Part shown: piece after piece, positions 44,469 through 53,938 of the stretch
Position numbering within the stretch: the first letter of the stretch is position 1
Layout of the letters: the number at the start of each line of letters is the position of its first letter
Assembly (NCBI RefSeq): GCF_028401415.2
Contig: NZ_CP171821.2
Location: 1,612,001 to 1,676,000, forward strand
Direction: 5' to 3'
Length of the DNA: 64,000 nucleotides
Source: Glaciecola sp028401415
GTDB taxonomy: Bacteria; Pseudomonadota; Gammaproteobacteria; Enterobacterales; Alteromonadaceae
Translations under genes and position numbers: made by a program
Notes under the pieces: generated by a model
What the model was told of the DNA's origin: nothing
Database searches by the model: none
Seen by the model: the letters and a program-made list of their open reading frames with translations, nothing else

Positions 44469-46976
44469 ATGACTAATCAAGCGATTGCCGCGATCAAAGC
44501 GCTTGCTGCCGCATCACATGGAGCATCTTCTTATGGCTCCTTGCCGCAGCATACTGCTTCACAAAATGCTCTATTAAGCACCATGGCAGGGTCAACTCAG
44601 GCTACTAAGGAAGCTGGGGTGAGCTTCTCTGTGGTGTCCAGCGCATCCAATCGCATCGTAATTCAAGATAGCGTTAGCAAGCAGCGCTTCTCAATCAGCA
44701 GTGAAGCCTTTACAGATCAAACATCGAAACAAAGCACAAACCTTGCAAACAACTATATTCCCAAAACAGGCGATACACTTCTACTGGTTAACACATCTAA
44801 AGCGTCTATTACATTTCGAGTAATACAAGCATCCGACCAAAACCCTTTGCCTGCGAAACTGTCGCGCACACTTGCCAATTCATGGCCGGATGTATCATCG
44901 AGCGTAATCAGCAAAGCGCCGCTGAATATCATTGCGCAATCATCTATGAAAAACGATGATGCAAGTGCTAAAGCGCTTTCAAAATTGATTGTACAAACCT
45001 CGATGCAAAGCGGTTTGCCTAATATTTCAATTCCTTTGGCTGGAAAAATTGTAGCGATTGCAGGTCAGCACAACTCCGGTTTGGTGCAAGCTATTGCTGC
45101 TTTACATTTACCCACTGGTGATTCTGGTTTGTCTACTGAGCAACTGCGCACCTTGAAACCACTAAGCAAGCTCATTGTCCCCTTGCAAGCAAAAATAGCT
45201 AATTCGGTGGGAATTGGCACTAAAGTTCGCATAGAGCTGTCTTTAGGTAATGCCCTGTCGAAGCAAAAACAAAGTCTTGGACCGGATACGCTATCCAACA
45301 ACAATACGAATTCTGGGATTATTAAGACTGTCTCTTTTCAAGAGGCTCAGAAAAGTCCAGCGTTGAGCTTAGATAAACTTGGTATCGCTCACATCAATAA
45401 GGCAAACCCCATAATCAATGCAAAGGGCATTAGTCTGTTGCAGGCTTTAGTGCTTCTACCAAGAGTTCCTGCTTCCCCATTATCACAACAGTTAACTTCT
45501 GCGTCGCAAAGGTCTGCAAATCAAAGCGGCACAGCTGATAACTTAATTGCATTACCACTTGATAAAAAGAACATTGACGCATTACCGAAAACCCTATTAT
45601 TAGGCGTTTCAAACACCTCTGGCAAAGACCTAAGCAATCTACTGCAGGGTCGTTTGCTGGTCAGTCATCAGGCAGCAAATATCGGTATCGCTAAAAATAC
45701 TGGCCTGAGTGTCCTTGCGGTCGCTAAACCAATTTCTGTAACAATAGATGCCAGCTATCTTTCAGATGGCAAGACAAAAAATGAATCATCGCTTAAGACT
45801 TCAAAAACTGAAATTCCCACGAACAAGATCCCGACCGGCCTTGAATCTGGAAGATTGAATCCGAACGACTTAAAGCTGACAAATTCTGCTCAGCGAGATA
45901 GCTTATTACAGAGTTTAAAAAATACGCTTACACCTCAGCAGATATTGCAACTGCCGCCCAAACTAAGCGCAGCACTCAATCATACGATGGCACATACAGA
46001 ATCAGGTGGAAGTGCATTTAGTCAAATTAAAACCGTACTGGAAAGCATTGATAAGAATGGCAGTAGTGATACGAAGCAAAACTTATCTGAACTGTTGCAT
46101 GCAATGCGAGCACTGAAAGCTGAACCAACTGCAGCTGTAAATAGTGGGCAAAACAAACTTGAACTAGCCGAACTTCTGCAAAGCATCATGAGCGCACCTG
46201 CGGTTACTCAAATTGTTAATCACTCAGGCACTAGTTTTCCAAAGAGCAATAGTTTTATAGAAGGCTTGGTAAGCGTTTTGCGTTTAAGCCTTGTAGCCAA
46301 TCTGAGTGCCGCCCAAAACAGAATCACGTCAACGCCGAGCCCCCAAGCTAATAATACGGCGGGACTATCGAATCTGCTTACAAGCTTTATTAAGCCCAAT
46401 ACACAAGCGGATATGCCGTCTCAAAACTTGCGAACGCGCGCCACAAGACTGACTACAGACATTATGCAGGCGGATCCTCGCGCAAGTTTAATTGGTGAAA
46501 TTGGTAAACTGCTCAGCAATCATAATAGCTATAAACTGAGAAGTGCTGATGCTTCACTTCAAGGACAAGATACCTATTACTATGCGCTACCCAACCTTAT
46601 GAATAAAAATGGGAAAGATATTGAGTTCAAAATTCAGCGTGAACAGCAAGGTGAGAGTCACAAAGATCACATCGAACAGTCAGACATTTGGAAGCTGGAT
46701 ATGCGCATGGACGTTGGATCGCTCGGCACCTTGCTTGCAAAAATTAGTCTAAAAATTCCACCACCTTCGGATGCAAGTCAGAGCTCGAAGGAATTGGACT
46801 TGCACCTGTACACCTCAAACTCCGAACTCAAAGACAAGGTTATTGGACTTTTGCCAAACCTTCATTCAAAGCTTAATGCAGCCGGAATTTCGGTCAAATC
46901 ACAAAAATGCGACCTTGGGAAAATTGACGAATCTATCATCAAAACTAATTTAAATGTGATGCACGCATATGCATAG
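44469..46976 (+). CDS. FliK-like hook-length control domain protein
   Basis: An 835-residue protein, mostly low-complexity Ser/Ala/Asn/Lys-rich sequence up to about residue 690. The C-terminal part resembles the Flg_hook domain of FliK: WKLDMRMDVGSLGTLLAKISLK, then ELDLHLYTSNSELKDKVIGLLPNLHSKLNAAGISVKSQKCDLG. Classical FliK measures the hook and switches export specificity through FlhB. This gene stands apart from any flagellar cluster in the window. Its partner FlhB-like gene overlaps it by 8 bases. Such pairs are known beside other operons (for example ylqG-ylqH in Bacillus) and their function is unsettled. No membrane segments are seen. Confidence 0.75.
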   Translation: MTNQAIAAIKALAAASHGASSYGSLPQHTASQNALLSTMAGSTQATKEAGVSFSVVSSASNRIVIQDSVSKQRFSISSEAFTDQTSKQSTNLANNYIPKTGDTLLLVNTSKASITFRVIQASDQNPLPAKLSRTLANSWPDVSSSVISKAPLNIIAQSSMKNDDASAKALSKLIVQTSMQSGLPNISIPLAGKIVAIAGQHNSGLVQAIAALHLPTGDSGLSTEQLRTLKPLSKLIVPLQAKIANSVGIGTKVRIELSLGNALSKQKQSLGPDTLSNNNTNSGIIKTVSFQEAQKSPALSLDKLGIAHINKANPIINAKGISLLQALVLLPRVPASPLSQQLTSASQRSANQSGTADNLIALPLDKKNIDALPKTLLLGVSNTSGKDLSNLLQGRLLVSHQAANIGIAKNTGLSVLAVAKPISVTIDASYLSDGKTKNESSLKTSKTEIPTNKIPTGLESGRLNPNDLKLTNSAQRDSLLQSLKNTLTPQQILQLPPKLSAALNHTMAHTESGGSAFSQIKTVLESIDKNGSSDTKQNLSELLHAMRALKAEPTAAVNSGQNKLELAELLQSIMSAPAVTQIVNHSGTSFPKSNSFIEGLVSVLRLSLVANLSAAQNRITSTPSPQANNTAGLSNLLTSFIKPNTQADMPSQNLRTRATRLTTDIMQADPRASLIGEIGKLLSNHNSYKLRSADASLQGQDTYYYALPNLMNKNGKDIEFKIQREQQGESHKDHIEQSDIWKLDMRMDVGSLGTLLAKISLKIPPPSDASQSSKELDLHLYTSNSELKDKVIGLLPNLHSKLNAAGISVKSQKCDLGKIDESIIKTNLNVMHAYA

Positions 46977-47304
46977 AGATAAACATAGGAGTAAGCAAAA
47001 CAAAGCAGTCGCGCTCTCATACCAACAAAATTCAGGTGAGGCGGCAAGCACCTCACCTAAAATTACGGCCAAAGGAAGTGGTTCAGTAGCAGATGAAATA
47101 CTCAAATTAGCAGAGCACCACGGCATTTTCATTCATCAGGACGAGCATTTAAGCGATGCCCTTACCCAACTTGATTTAGGCCAAGAAATACCGCCTGCAC
47201 TATATACCGTCATCGCCGAGCTGATTGCTTTCTCCTACATACTAGAGGGCAAATTCCCGAAGAACTGGAACAATATTCATCAAAAAGTCGACTTCAATGA
47301 ATAA
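46969..47304 (+). CDS. FlhB C-terminal-like (FhlB-type) small protein
   Basis: A 111-residue protein matching the cytoplasmic C-terminal domain of FlhB/YscU, without the membrane part. Conserved pieces: AVALSYQQNSGEAASTSPKITAKG, ADEILKLAEHHGIFIHQDEHLSDALTQLDLGQEIPPALYTVIAELIAFSYIL. The autocleavage motif NPTH of full FlhB is not present, so it should not self-cleave. It may act as a diffusible switch partner of the FliK-like protein encoded just before it. It ends 14 bases before the convergent recA stop. Confidence 0.82.
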   Translation: MHRDKHRSKQNKAVALSYQQNSGEAASTSPKITAKGSGSVADEILKLAEHHGIFIHQDEHLSDALTQLDLGQEIPPALYTVIAELIAFSYILEGKFPKNWNNIHQKVDFNE

Positions 47305-47318
47305 GTGTTAAGCGCTCG

Positions 47319-48350
47319 CTATTTTACTACTTCTTCAACCGCCTCTTTAGGAGTGTCTGATTTTTTCAGCAGCAACTCAGCGCGAATTCTGCTTTCAATC
47401 TCGTTAGCGATTTCTGGGTTTTCTTTTAAATATTTAACCACGTTAGCCTTACCTTGGCCGATGCGATTGCCGCTGTAGCTATACCATGCACCGGCTTTTT
47501 CAACAAACTTTTGCTTTACGCCCAAATCAATGAGTTCAGCTTCTTTGCAGATACCAGCACCGTACATAATTTGAAACTCTGCCTGCTTGAAGGGCGGAGC
47601 CACTTTGTTTTTTACGACTTTTACACGAGTCTCATTGCCAACGACTTCGTCGCCATCTTTGATTGCGCCAATGCGGCGAATATCCAAACGCACTGAGGAA
47701 TAAAATTTCAAGGCATTACCACCGGTGGTAGTTTCTGGAGAACCAAACATCACACCAATTTTCATTCGTATCTGATTAATGAAAATGCACAGTGTGTTGG
47801 AGCGTTTAATATTAGCTGTTAACTTACGAAGCGCTTGCGACATTAAACGTGCCTGAAGGCCAACGTGAGAGTCCCCCATATCACCTTCAATTTCGGCTCT
47901 TGGCGTAAGCGCTGCAACGGAGTCAACTATCACCACATCCACCGCGTTAGAGCGCACCAGCATGTCGCAAATTTCTAGCGCTTGCTCACCCGTATCAGGC
48001 TGAGAGACTAATAAATCCTGAATATTTACACCCAATTTTTCGGCATAAATAGGGTCTAAGGCATGTTCAGCATCAACAAAAGCGCAGGTTTTCCCTTTCT
48101 TTTGCGCCTCTGCAATCACCTGTAAGGTCAGGGTAGTTTTACCGGATGATTCCGGACCGTAGATTTCCACTACTCGCCCGCAAGGCAAGCCACCTATGCC
48201 TAAAGCAATATCGATGCTCAATGAACCCGTTGAAATCGCTTCGATGTCCATAGCTTGATTATCACCCAAACGCATTATCGCGCCCTTGCCAAACTGCTTT
48301 TCAATTTGACCTAGTGCTGCTGCTAGGGCTTGGTTTTTGTTATCGCTCAC
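47319..48350 (-). CDS. recA: RecA recombinase
   Basis: Strand-exchange ATPase and SOS co-protease. I start at GTG 48350 (MSDNKNQALAAALGQIEKQFGKGAIM), because AAAGGA lies 8 bases upstream and homologs start here; a longer in-frame ATG at 48428 adds 26 unlikely residues. The 343-residue protein has Walker A GPESSGKTTLTLQ, the MAW-like region, DNA-binding loops L1 and L2 (EIEGDMGDSHVGLQARLMSQALRKLT; NQIRMKIGVMFGSPETTTGGNALKFYSS) and the acidic C-terminus. Two LexA boxes lie upstream. The gene after recA in many relatives, recX, is not present here. Confidence 0.98.
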   Translation of the reverse strand: MSDNKNQALAAALGQIEKQFGKGAIMRLGDNQAMDIEAISTGSLSIDIALGIGGLPCGRVVEIYGPESSGKTTLTLQVIAEAQKKGKTCAFVDAEHALDPIYAEKLGVNIQDLLVSQPDTGEQALEICDMLVRSNAVDVVIVDSVAALTPRAEIEGDMGDSHVGLQARLMSQALRKLTANIKRSNTLCIFINQIRMKIGVMFGSPETTTGGNALKFYSSVRLDIRRIGAIKDGDEVVGNETRVKVVKNKVAPPFKQAEFQIMYGAGICKEAELIDLGVKQKFVEKAGAWYSYSGNRIGQGKANVVKYLKENPEIANEIESRIRAELLLKKSDTPKEAVEEVVK

Positions 48351-48490
48351 GGTATCTATCCTTTTGGTTTGAAGCGCTATCATGTACTCGTAAAACATAG
48401 CGCCAGTATCTTTTATTCGGTGTGTCAATTTGCCTGATATACTCGATTGCCTGCGCCTACAATAGCGCTAAAGGCTTATCAATTTAACAC

Positions 48491-48506
48491 CTGTATTTAC
48501 TTACAG
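48491..48506. promoter_or_regulatory. LexA (SOS) box 1 upstream of recA
   Basis: CTGTATTTACTTACAG matches the gammaproteobacterial operator CTGT-N8-ACAG exactly. It lies about 141-156 bases upstream of the recA start. Confidence 0.88.
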
Positions 48507-48532
48507 ATGCAATCATTTATATCGGAAGTATA

Positions 48533-48548
48533 CTGTACAGTTATACAG
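48533..48548. promoter_or_regulatory. LexA (SOS) box 2 upstream of recA
   Basis: CTGTACAGTTATACAG is a second exact CTGT-N8-ACAG site. The two boxes are 42 bases apart, about four helical turns, so both can be bound on one face. Confidence 0.88.
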
Positions 48549-48753
48549 TTTCAACACTTATTTTATAATTATTACTAAGTTATTGAATCTACTACTATTA
48601 CAATGGGTCGTGTTTGTCTTTGTTCATTATTAATACTGAAAAAGACAGACAATTCATTCGCCGCTCCACATAAATTCGCCTTTCTCTCCTAAGACTATTA
48701 CAGTCTGGTCTTCGATAAGGCGCACAGTCAGTATTTCAAACATTACAGATGCT

Positions 48754-49248
48754 TTAAACTAGACAAGCGTTCAGTTTTTCAAGCGCGTGTATGATCGCTT
48801 TATCCCTGATTTCTTGCCTGTTGCCCGAAAAAATGCGCTTAAAATGAATCACCGATTCTTCGCTTGCAATTGCAAAATGCACTAAGCCCACAGGCTTATC
48901 AGCGCTACCTCCACTTGGACCTGCAATTCCGCTTACGGCCACACTGTAATCAGCATGCGCAGCTTTTCTTCCGCCTTCAGCCATTTCACGAACGACTTCT
49001 TCTGATACTGCGCCATGCTGCTCGAGCGTTTGCATATTCACGCCAACTAAATCATGTTTGGCATGATTGGAATAGGTTACCCAAGACTGATTTATCCAAG
49101 CCGAAGAGCCGGCGACATCAGTAATGGCGAAGGCTATACCACCACCAGTACACGACTCAACCGTGCATACCGTTGCGTTTTTTGCTAGCAAAGCGTTACC
49201 GAGCGCGCGCGCTAAAGCATATTTTTTATTGACCGCATATTCTGACAC
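48754..49248 (-). CDS. pncC: PncC, nicotinamide-nucleotide amidase (CinA C-terminal family)
   Basis: Deamidates nicotinamide mononucleotide in NAD recycling. The 164-residue protein is the stand-alone CinA C-terminal domain: TVCTVESCTGGGIAFAITDVAGSSAWINQSWVTYSN with the catalytic Ser and Thr region, MQTLEQHGAVSEEVVREMAEGGRKA, and AVSGIAGPSGGSADKPVGLVHFAIA. It is upstream of recA on the same strand and divergent from mutS, a conserved placement. Confidence 0.94.
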   Translation of the reverse strand: MSEYAVNKKYALARALGNALLAKNATVCTVESCTGGGIAFAITDVAGSSAWINQSWVTYSNHAKHDLVGVNMQTLEQHGAVSEEVVREMAEGGRKAAHADYSVAVSGIAGPSGGSADKPVGLVHFAIASEESVIHFKRIFSGNRQEIRDKAIIHALEKLNACLV

Positions 49249-49354
49249 TATTGCCTACTCAAATTCATATATTTTGCTGAAACTTTAGCGTACCCTGTAA
49301 CGCGAAATGTGTCTCGATTTCTACCCACTAAACAAGCAGAAAGTTTACTAAACA

Positions 49355-52012
49355 ATGCCCGAAGTAAAAGACAAGCAAAAGCATACGCCAATGATGGCGC
49401 AATACCTTAAGATCAAAGCCGAACATCCCGACATTCTATTGTTTTACCGAATGGGCGATTTTTACGAGCTTTTTTTCGACGATGCAAAAAAAGCAGCGAA
49501 TTTGCTCAACATATCGCTTACCGCTCGCGGTAAATCTGGCGGTGAACCCATTCCAATGGCGGGCGTTCCGTATCATGCTGCGGAAAACTACCTCGCCAAG
49601 CTCGTAAAAATGGGCGAATCCGTTGCTATTTGTGAACAAATTGGCGACCCGGCCACCAGCAAAGGTCCTGTTGAACGGAAGGTGTTGCGTGTAGTTACCC
49701 CAGGCACCCTCACGGATGAAGCCTTATTAGATGATAAACGCGATTCTGTATTGGCAGCAGTACAAGAGCACAAAGGCGTGTTTGGTATTTCCTACATCGA
49801 CTTGGCCAGCGCACGTTTTCACGTGCTTGACTGCATTGGTGAAGACGCCTTTTTAGCAGCATTGGAGAGAATTCAAGTTGCCGAACTATTATATAACGAG
49901 GACTTTGCATATCCCCACCTGATTGAACGATTTAAGGGTAAACGCCGGCGCCCTGCTTGGGAATTTGATACCCAAACGTCTTTGAGTAAGCTAAACGCAC
50001 AGTTTTCTACGCTAAATTTAGACGGTTTCGGTATCGATTCGGATATGCTTGCGCTAGGGTCTGCCGGTTGTGTTCTGCAATATGTACAAGAAACACAACG
50101 TACTCAACTTGCGCACATTCAAACTATAAAACACGATAATCAACAAGACATCTTGTACATGGATGCTGCAACACAGCGAAACCTTGAACTCACAAGAAAT
50201 TTAGCAGGTGGTGCTGAAAATACCTTGATGTCAGTGATAGACAGAACAGCCACCACAATGGGCTCTCGCCTGTTACAGCGTTATTTGCATCAACCTACTC
50301 GAAATCTGGATGAAATTAAGCGTCGGCATCTCATTATTAATGCCTTGCATGCACATGGCTACGAAAGCTTATCCAATATATTAAAAGAGATTGGCGATAT
50401 TGAACGCATTCTTGCTCGAGTAGCCCTTCGAAGCGCACGTCCTAGAGACTTCAGCCGACTAAGTCAGGCCTTAAATCAATGGCCAAGACTACATGGTGAA
50501 CTTGATGCGCTCACCGAAGCAATGCCGAGCGCAGATAAAGTAATCGGTGAGTGCCGAGCCCTTATTTCAGAGTTTCCTCAAATTTGCGACCTCCTAAATC
50601 GAGCCATTATAGAGAACCCACCTGTGGTGTTGAGAGATGGCGGCGTCATCGCACCCAATTTCAATGCAGAGCTTGATGAGTTACGAGCGCTTGCGCAAGG
50701 AGCAACTTCGTTTTTAGACGACCTAGAAATGCGAGAACGAGAGCGAACCGGTATTTCGACCTTAAAAGTCAATTACAACAAAGTTCATGGCTTTTTTATT
50801 GAAGTTAGTCGTGCACAAAGTGATTTAGTACCTGCGAATTACATCCGACGACAAACATTGAAAAACAACGAACGCTACATCATTGATGAGCTCAAAGCAC
50901 ATGAAGACAAAGTGCTCACTAGTCAAAGTCGCGCTCTAGCCTTGGAAAAGAGACTGTTCGAAGCCTTGTTTGACGAGATTATGCCAAGCTTAAACGCGCT
51001 TATCGAGAGTGCCGCTGCGATAGCTCAACTTGACGTGCTGACGAATTTTGCGGAACGCGCGACTGAGCTCGATTTACACTCCCCATCACTCTGTAATGAA
51101 GACATATTGGCTTTTAATGACGGTCGACATCTGGTGGTTGAAGATGTTATGAGCACCCCCTTTATTCCCAATCCGATATTTATGTCGCCGGACGCTAAAA
51201 TGCTCATGATAACCGGTCCTAATATGGGAGGAAAATCCACCTACATGCGACAAACAGCACTGATTGTTGTGCTTGCGTATGTTGGGAGCTTTGTTCCTGC
51301 CCGAGAAGCCAAAATTGGTCAGATAGATCGTGTATTTACGCGCATTGGCGCAGCGGATGATTTAGCCTCTGGCCGCTCAACCTTTATGGTTGAGATGTCA
51401 GAAACAGCCAATATTTTGAATAATGCCAGTGCTCACTCCTTAGTATTAATGGATGAAATTGGCAGGGGGACATCAACATACGATGGACTGTCTCTTGCTT
51501 GGGCATGTGCACAATACCTTGCCAACAATATCGGTTGCTACACCTTATTTGCGACGCATTACTTTGAATTAACGCAGCTTGCACAAAAATATGCGCAGAT
51601 TCACAATGTTCACCTAAACGCAATTGAACATGATGACGATATAAAGTTTATGCATCAGGTACAACAGGGTGCGGCCAGCAAGAGCTATGGCTTGCAAGTT
51701 GCTAAACTGGCGGGGGTACCAAACGCCGTACTCAATGATGCCAAGCGAAAGCTTCGGGCATTGGAAAAACAAGCTAGCAATAAGAAATCGAGCGCGGAGA
51801 CTTTGGCTGACAACAATACAAAAAGCGAAAACATGCTTAATCAACATCAGAATACAAAGCACGAGCAAGTACAAATCGATATGCTCCTTGACACCCCGCA
51901 CTGGTTAGAACAAAAGCTCATGCAAGTTGATTTGGACGAACTTTCGCCTCGTGAAGCACAAACGCTATTATATGAGTGGCGACGCGAGCTTAAACGCGCA
52001 AGCGAGTCTTAA
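49355..52012 (+). CDS. mutS: MutS, DNA mismatch repair protein
   Basis: Mismatch-recognising ATPase. The 885-residue protein shows the recognition domain with FYRMGDFYELFFDDA (Phe-x-Glu mismatch probe), the core and clamp domains, and the ATPase with Walker A GPNMGGKSTYMRQTA (about residue 620), DDLASGRSTFMVEM and the signature DEIGRGTSTYDGLSLAWA. A linker rich in polar residues (about 805-840) precedes the C-terminal helical tetramer region ending in ALLYEWRRELKRA-type sequence. Length is close to the family norm of about 855. The promoter region is shared with pncC. Confidence 0.98.
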   Translation: MPEVKDKQKHTPMMAQYLKIKAEHPDILLFYRMGDFYELFFDDAKKAANLLNISLTARGKSGGEPIPMAGVPYHAAENYLAKLVKMGESVAICEQIGDPATSKGPVERKVLRVVTPGTLTDEALLDDKRDSVLAAVQEHKGVFGISYIDLASARFHVLDCIGEDAFLAALERIQVAELLYNEDFAYPHLIERFKGKRRRPAWEFDTQTSLSKLNAQFSTLNLDGFGIDSDMLALGSAGCVLQYVQETQRTQLAHIQTIKHDNQQDILYMDAATQRNLELTRNLAGGAENTLMSVIDRTATTMGSRLLQRYLHQPTRNLDEIKRRHLIINALHAHGYESLSNILKEIGDIERILARVALRSARPRDFSRLSQALNQWPRLHGELDALTEAMPSADKVIGECRALISEFPQICDLLNRAIIENPPVVLRDGGVIAPNFNAELDELRALAQGATSFLDDLEMRERERTGISTLKVNYNKVHGFFIEVSRAQSDLVPANYIRRQTLKNNERYIIDELKAHEDKVLTSQSRALALEKRLFEALFDEIMPSLNALIESAAAIAQLDVLTNFAERATELDLHSPSLCNEDILAFNDGRHLVVEDVMSTPFIPNPIFMSPDAKMLMITGPNMGGKSTYMRQTALIVVLAYVGSFVPAREAKIGQIDRVFTRIGAADDLASGRSTFMVEMSETANILNNASAHSLVLMDEIGRGTSTYDGLSLAWACAQYLANNIGCYTLFATHYFELTQLAQKYAQIHNVHLNAIEHDDDIKFMHQVQQGAASKSYGLQVAKLAGVPNAVLNDAKRKLRALEKQASNKKSSAETLADNNTKSENMLNQHQNTKHEQVQIDMLLDTPHWLEQKLMQVDLDELSPREAQTLLYEWRRELKRASES

Positions 52013-52036
52013 ATCGAGGCTGCGAGTTTAAGCAAA

Positions 52037-52056
52037 TAAAAACACGTTAGTGTTTT
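52037..52056 (+). terminator. Weak terminator-like hairpin after mutS
   Basis: AACAC-GTTA-GTGTT (52041-52054) with A residues before and TTTT after. The stem is only five to six pairs, so efficiency is doubtful. Confidence 0.45.
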
Positions 52057-52246
52057 ACTCTGAAGTACTTCTCTAGGTATACTATGGCTCCAGCAAAGGT
52101 GAGCTTTCTATTCATCTAATCTAGTCAAAATTGCCAATGTATTTACGCCCTCTTTCTGGGCGCATGCGAATATTTGTGCTTTGGAGGCTAGCGACTCTTT
52201 TACCGCACAGCCTGCTGTGCTTACGACTTTTTGCGCTAGGTTAAAC

Positions 52247-53878
52247 ATGACTAATTATATTTTCGTCACCGGTGGGGTGGTCTCATCTCTTGGTAAAGGT
52301 ATTGCCGCTGCATCATTAGCCGCGATTTTAGAAGCGCGCGGGCTCAAAGTAACCATGCTAAAGCTGGACCCCTATATCAACGTTGATCCGGGCACAATGA
52401 GCCCTATTCAACATGGAGAAGTGTTCGTTACCGATGATGGTGCGGAAACCGATTTAGACCTCGGTCACTATGAACGTTTTATTCGCACAAGAATGACGCA
52501 GAGAAACAATTTCACGACCGGTAGAGTCTACGAAGAGGTGCTTAAACGTGAGCGACGAGGCGACTACCTTGGCGCAACAATTCAGGTCATTCCTCACATC
52601 ACCAATGAGATAAAGCGCAGAATTGTTGCGGGCGCCGAGGGCAATGATGTCGCAATCGTTGAAATTGGCGGCACGGTGGGTGACATTGAATCACAACCCT
52701 TTATTGAAGCTATTCGTCAACTGGGAACTGAGATTGGACGAGAGCACGCAATGTATATGCATCTTACCTTGGTCCCATTTCTTGCTGCTTCAGGCGAAGT
52801 AAAAACAAAACCAACACAGCACTCAGTAAAAGAGTTACGTTCAGTTGGTATTCAACCTGATATTCTTGTTTGCCGCTCTGAATGTGCACTACCTAACAAT
52901 GAGCGCGCTAAAATAGCCCTTTTCACCAATGTTAATGAAAAAGCAGTTATTTCGCTTCGCGACGCCGACAGCATTTATCGCATACCTGCGGCTCTCAAAG
53001 CTCAAGGCATGGATGAGCTTGTCGTAAAACGATTCGGTTTTGACTGTCCTGAAGCAGATCTGACTGAATGGGAACAAGTGTTATACGCTGAGTCAAATCC
53101 AACTGGTGAAGTAAACATTGGCATGGTAGGTAAATACGTAGAACTCCCAGATGCCTACAAGTCTGTTAACGAAGCACTGAAGCATGCTGGCCTTAAAAAT
53201 CGAAAAACGGTGAATATCCATTATGTTGATTCTCAAGACATCGAAAGCAAAGGGCCACATATTCTTCATGAACTAGACGCTATACTCGTCCCAGGCGGGT
53301 TTGGCGAACGTGGTATAGAGGGGAAAATAGCGGCAGCGAAATACGCACGCGAAAACGATGTGCCATTTTTAGGCATATGTTTGGGTATGCAGATTGCTTA
53401 CATCGAGTTTGCCCGCAATGTTGCAGGAATGGAGAACGCCAATAGTACGGAGTTTGACCCCGATACCCCCTTTCCCGTGGTAGGTTTGATTACAGAATGG
53501 CTTGATGCGGCAGGCAGCAAAGAGATCCGAGATGTTTCAACCGACCTTGGTGGTACTATGCGCTTGGGGAGTCAGCTTTGTCATTTAAGCAAAGGCAGTA
53601 AAGTTGAGCAACTTTACGGTGATGTTGAAATATACGAGCGTCACCGACATCGTTATGAAGTAAACAATAATTTGCGCGACAAAGTGGTTGAGGCCGGCTT
53701 AAGCGTAAGCGGTTTGTCAACCGATAAACAGCTTGTTGAAGTGATCGAGTTGGAAGATCATCCGTGGTTTATTGCTGGGCAATTTCACCCAGAATTTAAC
53801 TCAACGCCACGAGACGGACACCCTTTATTTACTGGTTTTGTCGCAGCAGCAGCGACTTACAAAGATAAAAATCACTAA
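52247..53878 (+). CDS. pyrG: PyrG, CTP synthase
   Basis: Makes CTP from UTP using glutamine. I start at ATG 52247 (MTNYIFVTGGVVSSLGKGIAAASLAAIL), the position of all homologs; a longer frame from 52181 adds 22 unrelated residues. The 543-residue protein has the synthetase domain (KLDPYINVDPGTMSPIQHGEVFVTDDGAETDLDLGHYERF written over residues 39-80) and a class I glutaminase domain with GGFGERGIEGK, the catalytic Cys in FLGICLGMQIAYIEFAR and the HPEF of GQFHPEFNSTP. It is followed by eno at 60 bases, a common pairing. Confidence 0.97.
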   Translation: MTNYIFVTGGVVSSLGKGIAAASLAAILEARGLKVTMLKLDPYINVDPGTMSPIQHGEVFVTDDGAETDLDLGHYERFIRTRMTQRNNFTTGRVYEEVLKRERRGDYLGATIQVIPHITNEIKRRIVAGAEGNDVAIVEIGGTVGDIESQPFIEAIRQLGTEIGREHAMYMHLTLVPFLAASGEVKTKPTQHSVKELRSVGIQPDILVCRSECALPNNERAKIALFTNVNEKAVISLRDADSIYRIPAALKAQGMDELVVKRFGFDCPEADLTEWEQVLYAESNPTGEVNIGMVGKYVELPDAYKSVNEALKHAGLKNRKTVNIHYVDSQDIESKGPHILHELDAILVPGGFGERGIEGKIAAAKYARENDVPFLGICLGMQIAYIEFARNVAGMENANSTEFDPDTPFPVVGLITEWLDAAGSKEIRDVSTDLGGTMRLGSQLCHLSKGSKVEQLYGDVEIYERHRHRYEVNNNLRDKVVEAGLSVSGLSTDKQLVEVIELEDHPWFIAGQFHPEFNSTPRDGHPLFTGFVAAAATYKDKNH

Positions 53879-53938
53879 ATCACATTAGAATAATAGAGCT
53901 TCACGAAGCACTAAAGCATAACCATCATAGGAGAAACA

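Larger units (their letters stand above)
48351..48753. other. Regulatory gap between pncC and recA
   Basis: A 403-base stretch with no gene. It holds the two LexA operators listed separately and the recA leader. A perfect 7-base inverted repeat (TGTCTTT/AAAGACA) near 48616-48651 could end the pncC transcript, although no long T run follows. Confidence 0.6.

Noticed and set aside
52145..52165. GCCC/GGGC hairpin ahead of pyrG as an attenuator
   Set aside because: The stem is only about five pairs and lies before the likely leader; nothing links it to CTP sensing as in Gram-positive pyrG.
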